Below, piece by piece: positions 11,235-20,500 of a stretch of 64,000 nucleotides of DNA. Made by a program: the position numbers and the translations under genes. The notes below the pieces were generated by a model. The model did not search any database. It was given only the letters and a program-made list of their open reading frames with translations, and was not told the DNA's origin. This DNA is from Sporomusaceae bacterium. Lineage in GTDB: Bacteria; Bacillota; Negativicutes; UBA1444. The DNA is taken from positions 95,751 to 159,750 of the forward strand of contig JAHDPL010000012.1 of the NCBI GenBank assembly GCA_018434355.1, written 5' to 3'. Every line of letters begins with the position of its first letter. Position 1 is the stretch's first letter.

Positions 11235-12287
11235 TTATTCCTCTCCGGCCGATCCGGCCGCTTTGTAGAGACGATTCATCAGCGCCCGGCCAATTCCCTG
11301 TTCCGGCACGCCTTCGGCAAAAATAACATCCACCGGATGTGTGTCAAACCAGCGCAGCGCCTGATACAATCCAGCTGCCGCCGCCGCAGGGGTTTTCCGC
11401 GAACCGTGTATCGCTATTTCAACGTCTTTTGGCAGCAACATTGCTGTTTCCGGCGACACCACCGCACCGACTTTCTTGCCGGCGCTTTGTAATGCCCGCA
11501 GTTGTTGCAGCAACCCCGCCTCCCCTTCGATGGCATCGCAGGAGAAAAGACGCAGCGGCGCGGCCGGGGCATAGTGACGATACTTCATCCCAGGCGCCTT
11601 GGGAACTTCTGCGGTTTCCAGCCGTTCTTCGCCGCTTGTCCTGACCTTTCCCAAACAGGCTGCCAGCATTTCTTGCGTCACGCCGCCGGGACGCAGGATC
11701 GTCGGAATTTCTGCCGTGCAATCCAGTACGGTCGACTCCAGCCCGACCTCGCAAGAGCCGCCATCGAGAACCATTTCGATCCGTCCCGCCATGTCGGCCA
11801 TTACCGCTGTCGCTGTCGTGGGACTGGGCCGGCCGGAAAGATTGGCGCTTGGTGCGGCGATCGGCACTCCGGCGCAACGAATTAAGGCTCTTGCCACCGG
11901 GGAGGACGGCAGTCGAACCGCCACCGTATCAAGTCCAGCTGTGACGATATCCGGCACACAGGCAGCCCGGGGCAACACCACCGTAAGCGGTCCCGGCCAA
12001 AACCGGTCAAGCAGCGGCTCAAGCCAATCCGGAATTTTGCGCACCAGCGCCGACAAATCGTCCCGATCGGCAATGTGCAGGATCAGCGGATTGTCTGAGG
12101 GGCGTCCTTTTGCCAGGAAAATCTTGCTGACTGCTGCGGCGTCCAACCCGTTTGCACCAAGACCATATACGGTCTCGGTGGGAAACGCCACCAAGCCTCC
12201 CTTGCGGAGGATTTTTCCGGCGCGTTCGATAGCGGTTTTTACGTTATCCAGATTGTTTTGTTCAATGTTTATATACTCTGTATTCAT
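11235..12287 (-). CDS. ywlC: L-threonylcarbamoyladenylate synthase (Sua5/YwlC)
   Basis: Makes threonylcarbamoyl-AMP from threonine, bicarbonate and ATP for the t6A37 tRNA modification. The ATG at 12287 overlaps the prmC stop (ATGA) behind AGAAGGGG, giving 350 aa. It has the two-domain Sua5 layout: YrdC domain (about residues 15-205; KGGLVAFPTETVYGLGANGLD, KGRPSDNPLILHIAD, APSANLSGRPSPTTA) and a C-terminal Sua5 domain linked by RPGGVTQEML ... APGMKYRHYAPAAPL. Confidence 0.96.
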   Translation of the reverse strand: MNTEYINIEQNNLDNVKTAIERAGKILRKGGLVAFPTETVYGLGANGLDAAAVSKIFLAKGRPSDNPLILHIADRDDLSALVRKIPDWLEPLLDRFWPGPLTVVLPRAACVPDIVTAGLDTVAVRLPSSPVARALIRCAGVPIAAPSANLSGRPSPTTATAVMADMAGRIEMVLDGGSCEVGLESTVLDCTAEIPTILRPGGVTQEMLAACLGKVRTSGEERLETAEVPKAPGMKYRHYAPAAPLRLFSCDAIEGEAGLLQQLRALQSAGKKVGAVVSPETAMLLPKDVEIAIHGSRKTPAAAAAGLYQALRWFDTHPVDVIFAEGVPEQGIGRALMNRLYKAAGSAGEE

Positions 12288-13156
12288 GCCGCCCCTTCTT
12301 CTGTCATGCCCGAACGCAATACCACTACACGTTCGATTCCGGCGTAGTCGGCAATAATCGCTTCGGTTCGCCAACCGGCCTGCACCGCCAGTTCAGCTAC
12401 GGCTGCCGACTGGCCGGCGCCGACTTCAACAGCCAAAAACCCGTTTGGTTTCAATCGTGACAGTCCGCCGTCAATCAACCGGCGATAAAAATCCAGTCCG
12501 TCTACTCCGCCGCAGAGAGCCAGCTCCGGTTCCTGCCGCACTTCCGGCGCCAGTTGTTTCATTTCCGCCACAGTGATATAGGGTGGATTGGACAGAATGG
12601 CATTAAAGCGCAGCGGCGCCTCCGGAAAAAGATCCGCCTGAACAAACTCGGCCCGGTCTTGCTTTAGCAACCGATCCGCATTGGCCCGGGCAACCGTTAA
12701 CGCCGCCGGCGAAACATCGACCCCGACGCCCCGGCAGGCGGGGATACGAGACAGTGTTCCAATGAGTACCGCGCCGCTGCCGACACCGATATCGAGAATC
12801 AATCCGTCAGTCAATTCGGCCAGTCTTGCTGCCGCTGCTTCCACCAGTATTTCCGTATCCGGCCGGGGAATCAGCACTGCCGGTGAAACCGCGAATTCCA
12901 ACCCCATAAACTCTTTACGACCGGTGATATAGGCCACCGGAACCCGGGCGGCCCGCTGCTTCACCATCTCGCGATAGGCAGCCAGTTCCGCCGGTTGCAT
13001 CGGCTGTTCAAAATGCACATACAAATACAGCCGGTCTTTGCCAAGCAAAAACGAAAGCAGTACATCCGCGTCAAGCCGGGGATTGTCGATCCCCTTGTCG
13101 CGGAAATACTGCGTAGTCCATTGCAGCAAGCTACCGATCGTCCATGGTTCAGCCAT
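12284..13156 (-). CDS. prmC: peptide chain release factor N5-glutamine methyltransferase
   Basis: SAM-dependent enzyme methylating the Gln of the GGQ motif in release factors. 290 aa. An N-terminal helical substrate domain (WTIGSLLQWTTQYFRDKGIDNPRLDADVL) is followed by the Rossmann domain with LILDIGVGSGAVLIG (motif I) and the catalytic NPPY in AILSNPPYITVAEM. It directly follows prfA (1-bp gap), whose product is its substrate, and overlaps sua5 by 4 bp. Confidence 0.97.
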   Translation of the reverse strand: MAEPWTIGSLLQWTTQYFRDKGIDNPRLDADVLLSFLLGKDRLYLYVHFEQPMQPAELAAYREMVKQRAARVPVAYITGRKEFMGLEFAVSPAVLIPRPDTEILVEAAAARLAELTDGLILDIGVGSGAVLIGTLSRIPACRGVGVDVSPAALTVARANADRLLKQDRAEFVQADLFPEAPLRFNAILSNPPYITVAEMKQLAPEVRQEPELALCGGVDGLDFYRRLIDGGLSRLKPNGFLAVEVGAGQSAAVAELAVQAGWRTEAIIADYAGIERVVVLRSGMTEEGAA

Positions 13157-13157
13157 T

Positions 13158-14228
13158 TTACTCCGCCTGTTTCAGACGTTCCGACTGGTCGACCGCTGTC
13201 AGCGCGTCGATCAGTTCCGTCAAATCGCCGTTCATAATAAAATCGAGCTTGTGCAGGGTCAGGCCGATCCGGTGGTCGGTCATCCGGCCCTGGGGAAAAT
13301 TGTAGGTACGAATCCGTTCGCTGCGGTCGCCTGTACCTACCTGGCTTTTGCGATTCTGCGCCGTCTCCGAGCGCTGCGCCTCAATTGCCTGTTCCAGCAG
13401 TTTTGCCCGCAGCATCCGCATCGCCTGCTCTTTATTCTTGAACTGGGATTTTTCATCCTGGCACTGTACAACCAGACCGGTTGGCAAATGGGTGATGCGA
13501 ATCGCCGAATCAGTCTTGTTGATATGTTGACCGCCGGCGCCGCTGGCCCGGTAGGTATCGATCCGCAGATCGTTGGCGTTGATCGGCGCTTCGTCGACAT
13601 CATCGGCCTCCGGCAGAACCGCCACCGTGACTGTCGAAGTGTGGATCCGACCTGATGATTCGGTGTCCGGCACACGTTGCACCCGATGTACGCCGCTTTC
13701 ATACTTCAGTCGCGAGTAGGCGCCGGTTCCGGCAATACTGAAGACAACTTCCTTAAACCCGCCCAGATCGGTCGGATTGGCATCCATCATTTCGACCCGC
13801 CAGCCCTGCGATTCGGCGTAACGCGAGTACATCCGGAACAAAGCCCCGGCAAACAGCGCCGCTTCTTCACCGCCGGCGCCGCCGCGGATCTCCATGATCA
13901 CGTCTTTGTCGTCGTTCGGGTCCTGCGGCAACAACAAAATTCGCAGTTCCGCTTCCAGACGCTCTTTTTCGGCCTTGGCCTCGTCCAGTTCGGCCTGGGC
14001 CATCTGCCGCATCTCGTCATCGAGTTTTTCGCCGAGCAATTCCAGCGTTTCATTGATGGTGCGTGAGCAGGCTTTATATTCGCGGAACCGTTCGATAATC
14101 CGCGTCAATTTGGCGTGGGTTCGGGTATTCTTCTGCCAGGTCGCCATGTCTTTCATGGCATCCGGATCACTGATCAACCGTTCCAGATGAATGTATCTAT
14201 CTTCAAGCGCTTGCAGCTTCTCGAGCAA
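13158..14228 (-). CDS. prfA: peptide chain release factor 1
   Basis: Reads UAA and UAG stop codons and triggers peptide release. 356 aa. The catalytic GGQ is in [18 protein letters not shown], and the codon-recognition PxT motif appears as [17 protein letters not shown]. It starts with TTG at 14228, which overlaps the end of yqhQ by 26 bp and is preceded by AGGGGGAA. Upstream yqhQ and rpmE and downstream prmC reproduce a widespread Firmicutes operon. Confidence 0.97.
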   Translation of the reverse strand: MLEKLQALEDRYIHLERLISDPDAMKDMATWQKNTRTHAKLTRIIERFREYKACSRTINETLELLGEKLDDEMRQMAQAELDEAKAEKERLEAELRILLLPQDPNDDKDVIMEIRGGAGGEEAALFAGALFRMYSRYAESQGWRVEMMDANPTDLGGFKEVVFSIAGTGAYSRLKYESGVHRVQRVPDTESSGRIHTSTVTVAVLPEADDVDEAPINANDLRIDTYRASGAGGQHINKTDSAIRITHLPTGLVVQCQDEKSQFKNKEQAMRMLRAKLLEQAIEAQRSETAQNRKSQVGTGDRSERIRTYNFPQGRMTDHRIGLTLHKLDFIMNGDLTELIDALTAVDQSERLKQAE

Positions 14229-15111
14229 GGTCTTCCCCCTCTTCCTGCGTTTCCTCTACCGGCCTGGCTGCTTCCAGGGCGCGGATCGCCACTTCGATCT
14301 GATCGTCGCTCGGTTCCCGGGTCGTCATGTATTGCAGCCACAAACCCGGCTTCATCAGCATCGCGACCAGCGGATTGTCGCAACTGCCGGCAAATCGGAT
14401 GATTTCATAGGAAATCCCCGCCACCAGCGGCAGCAGCACCACGCGGGACACAATACGCAGCCAGAGATCCGGCCAACCCAGGAAGGCAAACATGAAAATG
14501 CTGACCACCATGACAATCAACAGAAAATTGGTGCCGCAGCGCGGATGCAGTCGGCTGTATTTGCGGATCGATTCGATTTCCAGCGGAATCCCCGCTTCAT
14601 AGGCGTAAATGGTTTTGTGCTCCGCCCCATGGTATTGGAACACCCGCCGGATATCCGACAACGACGAGATTACTGCGACATAACTGAAAAATACCGTCAA
14701 CCGCAGCACCCCTTCGAACAGGTTGAGCAGGTAAGGCTCGCTGACAAAGCTCTGAATGAACTTGGTCGCATAGGTCGGCAGAACCACGAACAGCAACACG
14801 GCCAGTCCGAATGCGGCCAACATCGTCAGGGCAATTTCCTTGCTGGAAAGCTCCTCGCCTTCTTCGCCGGCGGCCTGGGCCGAAAACGACAAGGCGCGAA
14901 TCCCGTAGACCAACGCTTCGCCGAGGGCGATCACGCCCCGCAGCAAAGGTTTTTTCAGCAGCGGAAACCGATCGCCCAGCGAATGGACTGGTTCGACCCG
15001 CACTGTGATATTGCCGGACGGTTCACGCACTGCCGTGGCAATCCGGGTCGGCCCTTTCATCATGACGCCTTCAATGACGGCCTGTCCGCCGATCATCGGT
15101 TTTTTCTTCAA
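14203..15111 (-). CDS. yqhQ: DUF1385 membrane protein (YqhQ family)
   Basis: Conserved membrane protein of unknown function, 302 aa. It begins with TTG ([21 protein letters not shown]); [11 protein letters not shown] is the family signature, and [13 protein letters not shown] is the second conserved block (about residues 155-170). Hydrophobic segments lie around residues 90-115, 140-160 and 200-250. Its place between rpmE and prfA is conserved among Clostridia and Negativicutes. No function is assigned. Confidence 0.9.
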   Translation of the reverse strand: MKKKPMIGGQAVIEGVMMKGPTRIATAVREPSGNITVRVEPVHSLGDRFPLLKKPLLRGVIALGEALVYGIRALSFSAQAAGEEGEELSSKEIALTMLAAFGLAVLLFVVLPTYATKFIQSFVSEPYLLNLFEGVLRLTVFFSYVAVISSLSDIRRVFQYHGAEHKTIYAYEAGIPLEIESIRKYSRLHPRCGTNFLLIVMVVSIFMFAFLGWPDLWLRIVSRVVLLPLVAGISYEIIRFAGSCDNPLVAMLMKPGLWLQYMTTREPSDDQIEVAIRALEAARPVEETQEEGEDLAREAASA

Positions 15112-15133
15112 AATAACAACTCCCGGATATGAA

Positions 15134-15160
15134 TACTGCAGAGCATCTCTGCTCTGCAGT
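15134..15160. other. inverted repeat in the rpmE-yqhQ gap
   Basis: ACTGCAGAGCA and its exact complement flank a short central loop, giving an 11-bp stem just after the rpmE stop. No T tract follows on either strand, so it is not a standard terminator. An mRNA-processing or stability hairpin that lets rpmE be expressed above the downstream genes is one possibility. Confidence 0.4.
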
Positions 15161-15164
15161 CTCG

Positions 15165-15368
15165 TCAGCTCTGTGTTCCGTAACGCTTATTGAAGGTTTC
15201 GACCCGACCCTTTGCGGCGGCTTGCCGCTGTTGACCGGTGTAGAAAGGATGGCATTTCGAGCAGACATCCACCTTCAGTTCCTTTTTTACCGAACCTGTC
15301 AGGAAGCTGTTCCCACAGGCACACGAAACCTTGATTTCGTCATACTTCGGATGAATCTTTTCTTTCAT
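15165..15368 (-). CDS. rpmE: 50S ribosomal protein L31 (zinc-binding form)
   Basis: Ribosomal protein L31, 67 aa. The zinc-ligand pattern of the C+ form is complete: SCACGNSF (Cys-X-Cys) and [14 protein letters not shown] (Cys-X-X-Cys). The Shine-Dalgarno AAGTGAGGTG precedes the ATG. It is first in the rpmE-yqhQ-prfA-prmC cluster and has a good promoter upstream. Confidence 0.97.
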   Translation of the reverse strand: MKEKIHPKYDEIKVSCACGNSFLTGSVKKELKVDVCSKCHPFYTGQQRQAAAKGRVETFNKRYGTQS

Positions 15369-15426
15369 ATCGCTTGCACCTCACTTTTCATGGACGCTGT
15401 TTATTCGTTTTCGTCATGCGTAGGTT

Positions 15427-15455
15427 ATTATAACACAGGGGTCCGGACCACGCAA
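15427..15455 (-). promoter_or_regulatory. sigma-A type promoter of rpmE
   Basis: Minus-strand TTGCGT (15455-15450), a 17-bp spacer and a perfect TATAAT (15432-15427) lie about 60 bp ahead of the rpmE ATG. The same hexamer pair with the same spacing occurs upstream of the T-box operon at 50540-50568. Confidence 0.7.
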
Positions 15456-15477
15456 CACTCTCCCGGGCAAAAAAATC

Positions 15478-16710
15478 CTATCTGCGGAAATGGCTGAAGC
15501 TACCGAATTTCAGCGCCGGCAATGCTTCCTGTAACTGCCTGACCATCGAAGGGATGCCGATTCCGGCGGCGGAAAAATCAGGCAGGGCGGTTCGCAGCTC
15601 GTCGGGGTCCATGTTGAGATTGCGCAGCTGGATCATATCTACGCCGGTATCCTGCAAAAATTCGCGCCAGGCGGCGATTTCGGCCGGTGAGTCATTGACG
15701 CCGGGAAACAATAGCATATTGACCGAAACATGACGTTTCTTTTGCTTGGCGTAGCGAATCGATGCACGGACATCGCTTAGGGAATACGACGAACGGTAAT
15801 AGGCCTGATGTGTAGACTCGCGAGCGCTGATCAGGCTGACCCGCAGGCTATCGATGCCGGCGTCGACGATTTGACGGATCCCTTCGGTATAACCGGCGTT
15901 GGTGTTGATGTTGAGGATGCCGCGGTCGGTCTTTTGCCGAACCTGACCGATCGCCGCTGCAATCGTGTCCGCCGCCAACGACGGTTCGCCTTCACAGCCC
16001 TGGCCGAAGCTGACGATCGGCTCCGGCGCGCTGGCCAGATGATAAACGGCCACTGCTGCCACTTCCGCCACCGTTGGCCGGAAGCTGATCCGGCTCTGCG
16101 GAGCGGGACAGCATTCCGATGGTTGCAAGGAGATGCAGCCGAGACAGTTGGCGTTGCAGACCGGCGAAGTGGGAATCCCCGCTTCCCAGCGCTGGTAAAA
16201 CAGATTCTGCGCCGTGCAGCAATGCCACTCGGTCGAACAGTGCGCCAGATGATCGACAAGCCGGTTGTCAGGCAGCGCCTTGCGGACCGTGGCAATCCTG
16301 CGCCGCAAATCTTTGCCGTTGTACCTGGCCGGGTCCCATTTGTCGTTTTGATCACTGCGCATCGCCGCCACCCACAATTTACCCCGGCTCCAGGCAACGG
16401 CGGCATAACCGAACAAGGGCAGCATCGGCGCACCTGGTTGTTTCTCAAAGGCAGGCAGCAACAGCCGGGTGTAGCCGACTGGCAAGGTCGCCGCCACGGC
16501 AAACTTATTCTGGCCCAGCTTTTTAATCGCGCCCTGCCGAAACCCCACGGCAGTTCTGGCCGGCAAGAACATCAGTTCACTGCTTTCCGGCAGCGGAATC
16601 ATATCCGCTTTTTCGCAAATGCGTTTCTCGGCGCCGCTTACGCCAACCGCGCTCCAGTCCGGCGCGTCGAAGATCTCCCCGCGTTCGTCGGCAAACAATC
16701 CGGTCAGCAT
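15478..16710 (-). CDS. radical SAM protein of unassigned function
   Basis: 410 aa. The [4Fe-4S] motif is CNANCLGC at residues 185-192 (CxxxCxxC), so the radical SAM core occupies roughly residues 180-390, with a GQGCEGEPS segment that fits the SAM-binding GGE-type position and LNINTNAGYTEGIRQIVDAGID behind it. Ahead is an unusual ~150-residue N-terminal domain with no motif I recognise. Extra cysteines at 158, 164, 165, 200 and 201 flank the core and could bind another cluster. It starts one base upstream of the pth stop end and ends near rpmE, within housekeeping genes. Substrate unknown. Confidence 0.85.
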   Translation of the reverse strand: MLTGLFADERGEIFDAPDWSAVGVSGAEKRICEKADMIPLPESSELMFLPARTAVGFRQGAIKKLGQNKFAVAATLPVGYTRLLLPAFEKQPGAPMLPLFGYAAVAWSRGKLWVAAMRSDQNDKWDPARYNGKDLRRRIATVRKALPDNRLVDHLAHCSTEWHCCTAQNLFYQRWEAGIPTSPVCNANCLGCISLQPSECCPAPQSRISFRPTVAEVAAVAVYHLASAPEPIVSFGQGCEGEPSLAADTIAAAIGQVRQKTDRGILNINTNAGYTEGIRQIVDAGIDSLRVSLISARESTHQAYYRSSYSLSDVRASIRYAKQKKRHVSVNMLLFPGVNDSPAEIAAWREFLQDTGVDMIQLRNLNMDPDELRTALPDFSAAGIGIPSMVRQLQEALPALKFGSFSHFRR

Positions 16711-16711
16711 A

Positions 16712-17278
16712 TCATTCTCCCTGCCGATTGAATCGATTCATCGCCGCTGCCGCTCCTTCGGCCAGGATCGCCTCCACGGCATCGGCAGCCAGGCTGATTG
16801 TTTGGGCGATTGTCGCTTGCTCTGCCGAACCGAACCGGCCCAATACATAATCCGCAGTATCCCACTCGGCCGGCGGCCGGCTGATGCCGAACTTCACCCG
16901 GACAAACTCGTCGGTTCCCAGTTGTCCGATCATCGAATCAATCCCTTTGTGTCCGCCGGCGCCGCCGCGTTCGCGGATTCGCAGGCGACCGGTCGGCAAG
17001 TCGAGATCGTCGTGGATCACAATGATATCCTTTGATTCTACTTTATAAAATTTTGCGGCCTCACGCACCGCCGTCCCGCTGAGGTTCATAAAGGTCTGTG
17101 GTTTGACAAGCAGCACCGGGCCGCCGGCCCGGTGCTCATTGACTTCTGCTTCAAAACGCCGCTTCCAGTTTTCGCTGCGCCAGCGCCGGGCCAGTTCATC
17201 CAAAACCTGAAAGCCGATATTGTGTCTGGTATCCTTATAACGGGCGCCGGGATTGCCCAGCCCCACCACAATTTTCAA
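16712..17278 (-). CDS. pth: peptidyl-tRNA hydrolase
   Basis: Recycles peptidyl-tRNA dropped from stalled ribosomes. 188 aa. MKIVVGLGNPGARYKDTRHNIGFQVLDELA holds the conserved Asn and catalytic His; LVKPQTFMNLSGTAVREAAKFYK and IVIHDDLDLPTGRLRIRERGGAGGHKGIDS are the other two signatures. Downstream of prs by 17 bp, as in the B. subtilis prs-ctc-pth order, but ctc (L25) is absent. Confidence 0.97.
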   Translation of the reverse strand: MKIVVGLGNPGARYKDTRHNIGFQVLDELARRWRSENWKRRFEAEVNEHRAGGPVLLVKPQTFMNLSGTAVREAAKFYKVESKDIIVIHDDLDLPTGRLRIRERGGAGGHKGIDSMIGQLGTDEFVRVKFGISRPPAEWDTADYVLGRFGSAEQATIAQTISLAADAVEAILAEGAAAAMNRFNRQGE

Positions 17279-17295
17279 CGCAGTTCGCCTCCGTA

Positions 17296-18252
17296 TCAGG
17301 TGTCAAACAGACGACTGACCGACAGGTCGTCATAAATCCGGATAATCGCTTCGCCAAGCAGTGGAGCAACCGATAATACCTTCAGTTTTTCAAAGCATTT
17401 TTCCGGCGGAATCGGAATCGTATTGGTCACCACGATTTCCTTGATGATCGAATTGGTCAGGCGCTCACAGGCCGGCGCTGACAACACCGGATGGGTGCAA
17501 CAGGCGTAAACTTCCTTGGCGCCATGCCGCTGCAGCGCTTTTGCCCCTTCGACCAACGATCCCGCCGTATCGACGATGTCGTCGATGATTACGGCATTGC
17601 GGCCTTCGACGCAGCCGATCAGGTTCATGATTTCAGCCACACCCGGCATCGGACGCCGTTTATCAAGGATCGCGATATCGGCGTGCAACCGGTCCGCCAA
17701 CTGACGGGCCCGGGTCACACCGCCAAGATCGGGGGAAACAACAACCAAGTCCTCCAGATGTTTGGCGGCAAAATATTCGGCCAAAATCGGCACACCAGGC
17801 AGGTGGTCGACCGGAATATCGAAGAAGCCTTGAATTTGTCCGGCATGCAAATCCATTGTCACCACCCGGGTAACCCCGGAAGTGATCAACAGATTGGCGA
17901 TCAGTTTTGCGGTGATCGGCTCACGACCGCGGGTTTTTCGATCTTGACGGGCATAGCCGTAATAGGGAAGCACCGCCGTGATGTTGCGGGCCGAAGCTCG
18001 ACGACAGGCATCCGCCATGATCAACAGTTCCATCAGGCTGTCATTCACCGGATTGCAAGTCGGCTGAATCAGGAATGCGTGCGCGCCGCGGACGCTTTCT
18101 TCCAGCATGACCTGAATTTCCCCGTTGTTAAACCGTCCGACAAAAGCATTTCCCACGGTGGTCCCCAGATAGGCGGCAATTTCCGTAGCCAACGCAGGAT
18201 TGGCATTGCCGGAAAAAATCAGCAGTTTTTTCTCATCTTCCAAAATCATCAT
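17296..18252 (-). CDS. prs: ribose-phosphate pyrophosphokinase
   Basis: Makes PRPP from ribose-5-phosphate and ATP for nucleotide, His and Trp synthesis. 318 aa, normal length. Motifs: [51 protein letters not shown] (catalytic loop), [20 protein letters not shown] and the PRPP-binding [13 protein letters not shown]. It sits between glmU (12 bp) and pth in the conserved cluster. Confidence 0.98.
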   Translation of the reverse strand: MMILEDEKKLLIFSGNANPALATEIAAYLGTTVGNAFVGRFNNGEIQVMLEESVRGAHAFLIQPTCNPVNDSLMELLIMADACRRASARNITAVLPYYGYARQDRKTRGREPITAKLIANLLITSGVTRVVTMDLHAGQIQGFFDIPVDHLPGVPILAEYFAAKHLEDLVVVSPDLGGVTRARQLADRLHADIAILDKRRPMPGVAEIMNLIGCVEGRNAVIIDDIVDTAGSLVEGAKALQRHGAKEVYACCTHPVLSAPACERLTNSIIKEIVVTNTIPIPPEKCFEKLKVLSVAPLLGEAIIRIYDDLSVSRLFDT

Positions 18253-18264
18253 CCAACCCCCAGA

Positions 18265-19629
18265 CTATTTTTTCTTTTCCACCCAACCGGCAATATTGGA
18301 CTGCCGGGCCCGGCCCACACCGAGCGCTCCATCGGGAACATCCTTGGTAATTGTCGAACCTGCGGCGATGTAAGATCCTGCGCCGACCGACACCGGCGCC
18401 ACCAGATTCGAATTGCAGCCAACGAAGGCTGTATCCCCCACCACCGTTCGATGTTTTTTCTTGCCGTCATAGTTGACGGTGATCGTGCCGCAGCCAATGT
18501 TGACGCCGGAACCGATATCGGCATCGCCGATATAGCTGAGATGGGGCAATTTACTACCCACACCGACCCGCGAATTCTTGACTTCCACAAAGTTGCCGAC
18601 CTTGACGCCGGTCGCCAACTCGCTGTCAGGTCGCAAATGTACATACGGCCCGACAGTCACCCCATCGGCGATTTTGCATTCATGCGCATAGGAAAAATGC
18701 AGCGTCACCGCATCGCCAAGCTGGCTGTCGGCAATCCGGCTGTTGGGCCCGATCCGGCAATTCCGACCGATGGTTGTTTCCCCCTCCAGCCAGGTAAATG
18801 GATATAAAACGGTGTCTTCGCCGATGGAAACCGACGCATCGACAAATGTGCTCGCCGGGTCCATCACCGTGACACCGCTGTCCATCAATTCCAGCAATTT
18901 CCGCTGGCGCAGGATCTTTTCCGCTTCTGCCAGTTGCACCCGCGAATTGATCCCCAACGTCTCCTGGAAGTCCGCCACTTCGACTGCGCCGACTCGCTGG
19001 CCGGCCTGCGCCAGAATCGCCAGCACATCGGTCAGATAGTATTCTTGCTGCGCGTTGTTGCAGGTCAGTCCGGCCAACGCCGCAAACAGCGGCGCCGCCT
19101 CGAAACAATAAATGCCGGTATTGATCTCGCCAATCTGTTTTTGCTCTGGCGTCGCGTCTTTTTGTTCGACAATCCCGAGCACCTGGCCCGATTTATCGCG
19201 CAAAATACGGCCATAACCTGTTGCATCGGCCGGTGTCGCCGTCAACACTGTCGCTGCCGCGCCGCTCTGTTGATGCGCAGCAACCAGTTGCTGCAGCGTA
19301 TTGCCTGTCAATAGCGGCGTATCGCCGCAAAGCAGCAATACCGTGCCGGTATAACCTGCCAATGCCGGCTGGGCTTGCATCATCGCATGTCCTGTGCCGA
19401 GTTGTTCGGCCTGCAGCACATATTCCGCCGCCGCGCCAATTTCAGTCTGAACCTGGTCGCCGCCGAAACCGACGACAACAATCGTCCGCTTCGCTCCCGC
19501 CTGCTCCGCCGCGGTCATGACATGGCGCAACATCGACTGCCCACCCACCGCGTGAAGTACTTTTGGCAAAGCCGATTTCATGCGGGTCCCTTTGCCTGCG
19601 GCCAGAATTACCGCTACTGTTTCCTGCAT
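18265..19629 (-). CDS. glmU: bifunctional GlmU (UDP-GlcNAc pyrophosphorylase / GlcN-1-P acetyltransferase)
   Basis: Makes UDP-GlcNAc for peptidoglycan and lipid A. 454 aa. The N-terminal uridyltransferase domain carries VILAAGKGTRMKSALPKVLH, and the C-terminal left-handed beta-helix acetyltransferase domain shows repeated hexapeptides (TIGRNCRIGPNSRIADSQLG) and the active-site region HLSYIGDADIGSGVNIGCGT. Upstream purR, downstream prs, as in B. subtilis; spoVG, often between purR and glmU in spore formers, is missing. Confidence 0.98.
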   Translation of the reverse strand: MQETVAVILAAGKGTRMKSALPKVLHAVGGQSMLRHVMTAAEQAGAKRTIVVVGFGGDQVQTEIGAAAEYVLQAEQLGTGHAMMQAQPALAGYTGTVLLLCGDTPLLTGNTLQQLVAAHQQSGAAATVLTATPADATGYGRILRDKSGQVLGIVEQKDATPEQKQIGEINTGIYCFEAAPLFAALAGLTCNNAQQEYYLTDVLAILAQAGQRVGAVEVADFQETLGINSRVQLAEAEKILRQRKLLELMDSGVTVMDPASTFVDASVSIGEDTVLYPFTWLEGETTIGRNCRIGPNSRIADSQLGDAVTLHFSYAHECKIADGVTVGPYVHLRPDSELATGVKVGNFVEVKNSRVGVGSKLPHLSYIGDADIGSGVNIGCGTITVNYDGKKKHRTVVGDTAFVGCNSNLVAPVSVGAGSYIAAGSTITKDVPDGALGVGRARQSNIAGWVEKKK

Positions 19630-19661
19630 CCTTTTTGTTCCTCCCGTGCCCCTGTTAAAGA

Positions 19662-20471
19662 TTATATCGCGGGGCGAATGTCGATCTGTTTCGAGACTTC
19701 GTCTATTTTGTACAACATCAAAAGCGCCGTGAAATCGTCAACCAATTTCTTCTCCGGTTGGTCGGTAGCGATCAGCACTCCGGTACCGACCACGTTCGCC
19801 CCGACTTCGCTAGCCAGGTCGATCAGACCGCGAGCGGTGCCGCCGGCTTTCATGAAATCGTCGATCACCAACACTTTGGCGCCGGCCGGCAAAGCCCGCC
19901 GAGATACCGACATCGTTTGGATCCGTTTGGCTGAACCGGTCAGGTAATTAATGCTGACGGTGGATCCCTCTGTCACCTTATTGCCTTGCCGGGCCATTAC
20001 CAGCGGAATATTGAATGCGCGGGCCGTCATCAACGCCAACGGAATTCCTTTGGTTTCGACCGTCAGGATATAATCGGGCGCCAGCGGCGCAAACCGTTGA
20101 AAAAAGATTTCTCCCGCTTCCACCATTTGTTCCGGAGAAAACAATACATCGGACATATAGAGAAACCCGCCGGGAATGATCCGGTCGGGACTGGAAAATA
20201 CCGCGGCCAGTTTCACCAGGATCTCATGCATTGCCGAATCCGGTCGGCAAGGTAGATAGCGCACGCCGCCGGCTGCGCCGGCAATCGTTTCCAATGTACC
20301 GGCGCCGCTTGATTCCAGTGCAGTTCGAATCAGCGATATATCTTCACTCAGCGTAGATTTCGCGCAACCAAACACATCGGCGAATTCGCCGAGTGAATAC
20401 AAATGTGACGGCTTGTTCGTCAGGTATTTTGCCAGAATAACGAGACGATCCATACGGCGGATTTTATCCAA
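19662..20471 (-). CDS. purR: PurR-type pur operon repressor
   Basis: PRPP-responsive regulator of purine genes. 269 aa: an N-terminal winged helix (MDRLVILAKYLTNKPSHLYSLGEFADVFGCAKSTLSEDISLI) and a phosphoribosyltransferase-fold domain with the PRPP loop VLVIDDFMKAGGTARG near residue 200. It starts with TTG at 20471 behind AGGGAGGGAA. It lies between a GntR gene and glmU; purR next to glmU and ispE is typical of Firmicutes. Confidence 0.95.
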   Translation of the reverse strand: MDKIRRMDRLVILAKYLTNKPSHLYSLGEFADVFGCAKSTLSEDISLIRTALESSGAGTLETIAGAAGGVRYLPCRPDSAMHEILVKLAAVFSSPDRIIPGGFLYMSDVLFSPEQMVEAGEIFFQRFAPLAPDYILTVETKGIPLALMTARAFNIPLVMARQGNKVTEGSTVSINYLTGSAKRIQTMSVSRRALPAGAKVLVIDDFMKAGGTARGLIDLASEVGANVVGTGVLIATDQPEKKLVDDFTALLMLYKIDEVSKQIDIRPAI

Positions 20472-20500
20472 ATCTCGTTCCCTCCCTGCATGTAAACCCC

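Noticed and set aside
17491..18807. 438-codon plus-strand frame opposite prs and glmU
   Set aside because: Shadow of GC-rich coding DNA; no family features, and both opposite genes are unmistakable.
19662..20471. PurR-like gene as a true adenine or xanthine phosphoribosyltransferase
   Set aside because: The N-terminal winged helix and the PurR-type PRPP loop next to glmU and ispE indicate the repressor rather than the enzyme.
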